This document shows positions 59,617-64,000 of a stretch of 64,000 nucleotides of DNA, piece by piece. The translations under genes were made by a program, and so were the position numbers. This stretch comes from Bacillus sp. AFS037270 (lineage in GTDB: Bacteria; Bacillota; Bacilli; Bacillales_B; DSM-18226). The notes beneath the pieces are model-generated. The model did not search any database. It was not told the DNA's origin and saw only the letters and a program-made list of their open reading frames with translations. Numbering within the stretch: the stretch's first letter is position 1; each line of letters begins with the position of its first letter. The DNA is taken from contig NZ_NUNF01000010.1 in the NCBI RefSeq assembly GCF_002585305.1, positions 78,575 through 142,574 on the forward strand. Reading direction: 5' to 3'.

Positions 59617-60633
59617 ATGGTACTTGAAATATGGAGAAAAATCAAAAAAAAGGAAATTGCTCCTATTTATTTATTATATGGAACAGAAGCATTTTTAATC
59701 AATGAAACAAAACAATTACTTCTGAACCAAATTCTTGATGAAGAAGATAAGGATTTTAATTTTTCAGCTTATGACTTAGAGGAGACTCCGGTTGATTTTG
59801 CATTAGAGGACGCCGAGACCTTTCCTTTTTTAGGCGAGAAAAAAGTTGTTTTTTTACATAATCCCGTTTTTTTAACGGCTGAGAAAACAAAGGAAAAGGT
59901 AGAACATAATCTGGCAAAGTTGGAAGCATATTTAAAAGAGCCTGCTCCCTATACAGTAATGGTCATTTCCGCTCCGTATGAAAAATTGGACGAAAGAAAA
60001 AAGATTACCAAAGAACTTAAACGAAATGCAGAATTAGTTGAGGCCAAAAAGTTATCTGAACATGAATTAAAAAAATGGGTAAAAGAACGGGCGAAAAGCA
60101 ATGGGCTGGAGTTTGAGGAAAAAGCAATTGACCAATTGCTCTCATTAGCCGGAACAAATATGTTTATGCTTTCTAGCGAGGTGGACAAATTGTCCCTTTA
60201 TGCGGCTGAGCAAAAGCGTATTGATAGCGAGCTGGTTGAAAAATTGGTTGCCAGAACGCTAGAGCAGAATATTTTTACCCTTATTGAAAGAGTGGTCCAA
60301 AGAAGATTAGATGAGGCATTGCGGATTTATTATGACTTGTTAAAACAAAATGAAGAACCTATAAAGATCTTAGCACTGTTGTCCGGTCAATTTCGGCTAA
60401 TCTATCAGGTAAAGGAACTCTCAAGAAGGGGATACGGACAGCAGCAAATTGCCGGCTATTTAAAAATTCATCCATTTCGGGTTAAACTAGCCCTTGGTCA
60501 GGCGGGCAGTTTTACGGATGAAGAATTAGCAAACCTGATGGAGATGCTTGCAGAGGCAGATTACCAGATGAAAACCGGCGGAATGAATAAATCTTTATTG
60601 ATTGAGATGCTTTTGTTCAGATTAAAAAGGTAA
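59617..60633 (+). CDS. holA: DNA polymerase III delta subunit
   Basis: HolA is the clamp-loader subunit that opens the beta sliding clamp. The 338-residue protein begins with the family's IWRKIKKKEIAPIYLLYG, includes FLGEKKVVFL near residue 70, and ends with the helical collar domain. AGGGGAG precedes ATG 59617. It corresponds to B. subtilis yqeN between comEC/yqzM and rpsT and is convergent with rpsT. Confidence 0.95.
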   Translation: MVLEIWRKIKKKEIAPIYLLYGTEAFLINETKQLLLNQILDEEDKDFNFSAYDLEETPVDFALEDAETFPFLGEKKVVFLHNPVFLTAEKTKEKVEHNLAKLEAYLKEPAPYTVMVISAPYEKLDERKKITKELKRNAELVEAKKLSEHELKKWVKERAKSNGLEFEEKAIDQLLSLAGTNMFMLSSEVDKLSLYAAEQKRIDSELVEKLVARTLEQNIFTLIERVVQRRLDEALRIYYDLLKQNEEPIKILALLSGQFRLIYQVKELSRRGYGQQQIAGYLKIHPFRVKLALGQAGSFTDEELANLMEMLAEADYQMKTGGMNKSLLIEMLLFRLKR

Positions 60634-60634
60634 T

Positions 60635-60668
60635 AAAAAAACGATTCCAGATAGGAATCGTTTTTTTT
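60635..60668. terminator. Bidirectional terminator between holA and rpsT
   Basis: ACGATTCC (60641-60648) pairs with GGAATCGT (60654-60661), flanked by A and T runs on both sides. Confidence 0.92.
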
Positions 60669-60683
60669 GTACGCTTTTTAAAA

Positions 60684-60944
60684 TTAAAGAGCGTTAGACT
60701 TTTTCATTAGACGTGATTTTTTACGAGCAGCAGCATTTTTGTGGATAAGACCTTTAGCAGCAGCCTTGTCTAATTTACTAGCAGCAGAAACTAATGCTTC
60801 TTTAGCAGCAGCCGCATCGTTAAGAGTAACAGCAGCTTCTACTTTTTTAACAGCCGTACGCATTGCAGATTTAGCAGTTGTATTTTGAGCATTACGAGCT
60901 TCAGTTGTTTTCACACGCTTAATAGCAGATTTAATGTTAGGCAT
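60684..60944 (-). CDS. rpsT: 30S ribosomal protein S20
   Basis: S20 is a small, basic, helical protein that binds 16S rRNA early in assembly. The 86 residues ([18 protein letters not shown]..., alanine/lysine-rich) are characteristic. ATG 60944 lies seven bases after AGGAGGTG; an in-frame start at 60953 is not supported. It is a single gene, convergent with holA and divergent from gpr. Confidence 0.97.
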   Translation of the reverse strand: MPNIKSAIKRVKTTEARNAQNTTAKSAMRTAVKKVEAAVTLNDAAAAKEALVSAASKLDKAAAKGLIHKNAAARKKSRLMKKSNAL

Positions 60945-61156
60945 TACATTCACCTCCTACAAAGTATCGAGACTTATATGAACTCGACTTTACATTCATC
61001 CATAATAATTCAGAACAAGAAGTATTTTATCAAACAGAAGGCTAGATTGCAATACACAATTCATGGAGAAAAGAATTTAAAATGCATGTTTTACGGGCTT
61101 AAGGGCAAAAATAGGAAATAGTTTCTATTTAGGATTCTCTATTAGGGGTGGATTTC

Positions 61157-62275
61157 ATGAATGAGTCTATTGATTTAAGCAAGTATTCGATACGAACAGA
61201 TTTAGCGATTGAAGCAAGAGAAATGGTGCTTGCTGGAAAAACAGTCGGAGAAGAAGAGAACCTTTCGAAAATCGAAGGTGTCATTATTAAAGAAAAAGAT
61301 GTGGACGATATAAAACTCTCGCTTGTAGAGGTTACAAAGCAAGGGGAAGAACAGCTAGGAAAAAAAGCAGGCCGTTACTTAACGTTAGAGGTACAGGGGA
61401 TCAGGCAGCAGGACTCCGAGGTACAACAGAAGGTGCAAGAAATCTTTGCCCGGGAGTTTGCCCATTTTTTAGCTGGGTCGGGAATTAAAAAAACGGATTC
61501 TTGCCTTGTGGTAGGGTTGGGGAATTGGAATGTCACTCCCGATGCACTTGGTCCAATGGTGTGTGAGAATCTCTTGGTAACTCGGCATTTATTTCAGCTT
61601 CAGCCTGAGAATGTTGAAGAGGGTTACCGATCTGTTAGTGCCTTATCACCAGGTGTAATGGGCCTGACGGGGATTGAAACAAGCGACATCATTTTTGGAG
61701 TGGTTGAAAAAACGAAACCGGATTTCGTCATCGCTATCGATGCATTAGCATCACGTTCCATAGAAAGAGTCAATTCAACGATCCAAATCTCTGATACAGG
61801 TATCCACCCTGGTTCAGGGGTGGGAAACAAAAGAAAGGAACTAAGCAAGGAGACCTTAGGGATTCCGGTGATCGCCATTGGGGTACCAACCGTTGTAGAT
61901 GCTGTTTCGATTACAAGCGATACGATTGATTTTATCCTAAAACACTTTGGGAAAGAGCTAAGGGAAGGAAATCGCCCCTCTAGATCCCTTGCACCAGCAG
62001 GGATGACGTTTGGTGAAAAAAGAAAATTAACAGATGAGGATATGCCGGAGGAACAGCATCGCAAAACATTTTTAGGTATGATTGGCACGCTTCCGGATGA
62101 CGAAAAAAGAAAACTAATCTACGAAGTTCTCTCACCAATTGGTCATAATTTAATGGTGACACCAAAAGAAGTCGATGTGTTTATCGAGGATATGGCGAAT
62201 CTTATTGCCAATGGATTAAATGCCTCGTTGCATTCTGCGATCGATCAAGAAAATGCCGGTTTTAATACAAGATAA
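61157..62275 (+). CDS. gpr: Germination protease GPR
   Basis: GPR degrades small acid-soluble spore proteins during germination. It is made in the forespore as a zymogen that removes a short N-terminal propeptide; the processing region around [13 protein letters not shown] near residue 12 resembles its substrate site. [29 protein letters not shown] is represented across residues 220-248. Length is 372. ATG 61157 follows GGGGTGG. I could not identify a convincing sigma-G promoter. Confidence 0.95.
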   Translation: MNESIDLSKYSIRTDLAIEAREMVLAGKTVGEEENLSKIEGVIIKEKDVDDIKLSLVEVTKQGEEQLGKKAGRYLTLEVQGIRQQDSEVQQKVQEIFAREFAHFLAGSGIKKTDSCLVVGLGNWNVTPDALGPMVCENLLVTRHLFQLQPENVEEGYRSVSALSPGVMGLTGIETSDIIFGVVEKTKPDFVIAIDALASRSIERVNSTIQISDTGIHPGSGVGNKRKELSKETLGIPVIAIGVPTVVDAVSITSDTIDFILKHFGKELREGNRPSRSLAPAGMTFGEKRKLTDEDMPEEQHRKTFLGMIGTLPDDEKRKLIYEVLSPIGHNLMVTPKEVDVFIEDMANLIANGLNASLHSAIDQENAGFNTR

Positions 62276-62283
62276 AATCACTT

Positions 62284-62318
62284 AAAGGGGTCTGGTTAAT
62301 TAATAGACCCCTTTTACT
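62284..62318 (+). terminator. Rho-independent terminator after gpr
   Basis: AAAGGGGTCT (62284-62293) pairs with AGACCCCTTT (62305-62314), then T-rich sequence. Confidence 0.85.
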
Positions 62319-62400
62319 TCCACTATTAAAATAAATCATAGTTCTACCATTTCTAGTAAGGTCATAGTATTTACTAGAATCGTTTAAGCGAGGTGGAACT

Positions 62401-63606
62401 ATGAAAAACCCTAGAACATCAGGTGCATTTTTAAGTGTCCAAGGTACAAGCATCTTGAAAATTTTTGCGGCACTTTGTTTATTTATTATATTGATTTTCT
62501 CTATCAGCGGGCTCTTAACGTCATTAAAGCCACAATATCGACTTATGTCAACATCCGTCAATCAAGCTGCTACTAATGTGAATGGAGAACTTCTTTACCA
62601 ATTAATGGGCTGGGAAAACCACCATTTTTTAAAGGTAGAGAATAACTGGGTAACCACACCCAAGCTAACTAATTTGATCTTTAAACTATCTAGCAATATT
62701 AATCTAAATGACCCGCGCAGCCTTCTTGGCAGGGAGCTTCCGGGATTCTACCAATTTGATGGGAAAATCCTTGTCGCCGGAGAAGGGACTAATTATACTA
62801 ATATGCCGGTTGAGTCGGCACCGCCAATTGAAATTATGAAAGAAGAACGTGAAGCAGCCTTACAAAATCTTGAAGGATTGGACAAGCCTTCAGATGAAAA
62901 TTCTTCGCCAGCACCTGGACAAACTACCGGAGGAAGAAAAGTTGTCTACGTTTACTTCTCTCATAATCGGGAATCTTATTTACCATACCTTAAAGATGTA
63001 ACCGACCCGGATTTAGCGTATCACTCGCAAATAAACGTGACCAAGATTGGTGACCAATTAAAAACAAGTTTAGCTGACAGAGGAATTGGCAGCTTTATAG
63101 ATAAAACTGACATTCAAGCGGAATTAAACAAAAAAGGATGGAAGTTCTGGCAGTCCTATGATGAATCTCGGACCGTTGTTCAAACTGCTATGGCCGGTAA
63201 TCGTGATTTACATTATTTTATTGATATTCATCGTGATTCGCAGCGAAGAGATAAAACCACGGTCACCATTAATGGGAAATCTTATGCAAAGGTGGCCTTT
63301 ATTATTGGCGGGAAAAATCCAAATTACGAAAAAAATGCAAAACTCGCAACAGAACTCCATAAGCGGCTTCAGGAAAAATATAAGGGGTTAAGCAGAGGGG
63401 TTATTATAAAAAATGCCGCTGGATCAAATAGTATCTATAATCAAAACCTTTCGGAAAATGCAATTTTGATGGAATTTGGCGGAGTTGACAATACATTTAA
63501 TGAATTAAACCGCTCCGCTGATGCAATAGCTGACGTGTTTAGTGATTATTACTGGCAGGCAGAAAAAGTAAATCAGGATACAGAGCAACCGTCCAATAAA
63601 CAATAG
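62401..63606 (+). CDS. spoIIP: Stage II sporulation protein P
   Basis: SpoIIP is the amidase/endopeptidase that, with SpoIID and SpoIIM, thins septal peptidoglycan for engulfment. A membrane anchor lies at about residues 20-42. The catalytic domain contains the zinc-binding histidine of YFIDIHRDSQRRDKT near 278 and the glutamate of AILMEFGGVDNT near 360. Length is 401, as in B. subtilis. GCGAGGTGG precedes the ATG. CATAGTAT (62363-62370) is a weak sigma-E -10 candidate. Confidence 0.95.
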   Translation: MKNPRTSGAFLSVQGTSILKIFAALCLFIILIFSISGLLTSLKPQYRLMSTSVNQAATNVNGELLYQLMGWENHHFLKVENNWVTTPKLTNLIFKLSSNINLNDPRSLLGRELPGFYQFDGKILVAGEGTNYTNMPVESAPPIEIMKEEREAALQNLEGLDKPSDENSSPAPGQTTGGRKVVYVYFSHNRESYLPYLKDVTDPDLAYHSQINVTKIGDQLKTSLADRGIGSFIDKTDIQAELNKKGWKFWQSYDESRTVVQTAMAGNRDLHYFIDIHRDSQRRDKTTVTINGKSYAKVAFIIGGKNPNYEKNAKLATELHKRLQEKYKGLSRGVIIKNAAGSNSIYNQNLSENAILMEFGGVDNTFNELNRSADAIADVFSDYYWQAEKVNQDTEQPSNKQ

Positions 63607-63623
63607 TGGTTAGGAGTATTTTT

Positions 63624-63938
63624 ATGAAAATGTTTATGTTGAAAAGCTTATGTCTAGCTGCTTTATTGCTAATTGCTGTGTTAACAGGCATGCAGTTGGC
63701 GAATAATGGGATTCAAAAAATGAAGGGGTATGAGGATCACAATCTAGAAACAGCAGTCAGTTTTCATGAAAAGAGGGCATCGTTCCTTGGAAATGAGATT
63801 TCCAGCCACGATATTGCAGCAAAAAAGAGAAAGCTAGAGGAAATAAGTGCTTTTAATTTCTTTTCCTCAATGGGCAAAAAAATGTCAGATGGGATCACAG
63901 GTGCTTCAGAAAAACTAATCCATCTTATCGATAACTAA
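63624..63938 (+). CDS. yqxA: DUF3679 family protein YqxA
   Basis: The 104-residue protein has an N-terminal membrane segment (about residues 6-24, LKSLCLAALLLIAVLTG) and a charged remainder. ATG 63624 follows TTAGGAG; the frame opens earlier inside the spoIIP end. Its place between spoIIP and lepA is that of B. subtilis yqxA. The function is unknown; probably co-transcribed with spoIIP. Confidence 0.85.
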   Translation: MKMFMLKSLCLAALLLIAVLTGMQLANNGIQKMKGYEDHNLETAVSFHEKRASFLGNEISSHDIAAKKRKLEEISAFNFFSSMGKKMSDGITGASEKLIHLIDN

Positions 63939-63940
63939 GA

Positions 63941-64000
63941 AAAGCGCAAGGCGCCCGCCTATCGGCGACAAGCACAAGACGAGCCGGCCGAAAGGTTGTT
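63941..64000 (+). repeat. Second interspersed-repeat type, cut by the window end
   Basis: The sequence starts AAAAGCGCAAGGCGCCC directly after yqxA and contains CGCCCG/CGGCG and GCCGGCC/GG pairings. It shares the AAAAGCG opening with the 150-bp repeat but not the conserved core, so it is a different or rearranged type. It is incomplete. Confidence 0.5.

Noticed and set aside
61100..61156. Sigma-G promoter before gpr
   Set aside because: No pair of boxes close to the sigma-G consensus could be aligned at proper spacing.
61624..62088. Long minus-strand frame inside gpr
   Set aside because: It is fully antisense to a certain gene and without a ribosome site; codon bias of gpr explains it.
62336..62370. 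Sigma-E promoter before spoIIP
   Set aside because: CATAGTAT resembles a -10 box, but the only -35-like word is about 19 bases away, too far for the usual spacing. Kept only as a remark.

Overview
This window is chromosomal DNA from a low-GC, endospore-forming Bacillaceae bacterium. Gene order follows two Bacillus subtilis blocks closely (secDF-recJ-apt-relA ... yrhC, and sda-yqeG ... spoIIP-yqxA). Spore genes are present (sigK, gpr, spoIIP, sda, a YjcZ-like peptide), and the promoters, T-boxes and strong GGAGG ribosome sites are typical Bacillus. The interspersed repeats suggest a Neobacillus-like or related lineage rather than B. subtilis itself; that is inference.

Layout. 1-8.9 kb: end of secDF, recJ, apt, relA, dtd, then a reverse-strand SH3b cell-wall amidase. 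8.9-17 kb: a T-box-controlled hisS-aspS operon, 6S RNA, tcdA, an ABC transporter pair that interrupts the usual yrvM-yrvN order, and rarA. 17-25.4 kb: cymR, a cysteine desulfurase, mnmA, a TPR protein, recD2 and the small yrrD/yrzR/yrzQ genes, then yrrI. 25.4-38.4 kb: T-box-alaS, yrzL, ruvX, yrzB, mltG, the wobble-uridine set trmR-trhP1-trhP2, udk, greA, pbpI, yrrS, yrzA. 38.6-43.1 kb: the methionine-to-cysteine set mtnN-mccA-mccB, yrhC and a cluster of very small ORFs that includes two tandem YrzI peptides. 43.1-48.8 kb: M3 peptidase, YjcZ-like peptide, lipoprotein, an uninterrupted sigK, and pssA/psd. 48.8-64 kb: sda with DnaA boxes, yqeG-yqeH-aroE-yhbY-nadD-yqeK-rsfS-yqeM, comER/comEA-EB-EC, yqzM, holA, rpsT, gpr, spoIIP, yqxA.

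The genes form coherent groups: tRNA charging and modification (hisS, aspS, alaS, dtd, mnmA, tcdA, trmR/trhP1/trhP2), sulfur flow (cymR, the desulfurase and mnmA, mtnN/mccA/mccB), ribosome assembly (yqeH, yhbY, rsfS, rpsT), DNA repair and uptake (recJ, rarA, recD2, ruvX, holA, comEA/EC) and sporulation.

Most coding content is conserved core genome. The unusual material is intergenic: (i) a 150-bp interspersed repeat in three copies whose stems covary between copies; (ii) two intergenic arrays of short motifs spaced every 20-22 bp (about two helical turns), both just downstream of terminators; (iii) a two-copy perfect palindrome; (iv) a candidate small RNA with its own promoter and terminator-like end upstream of holA; (v) a dense small-ORF cluster around yrzI with duplicated terminators; (vi) a possible regulatory leader ahead of trmR; and (vii) a terminator hairpin that contains the pbpI ribosome binding site. 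Calls rest on reading the sequence and family knowledge; no database search was possible.
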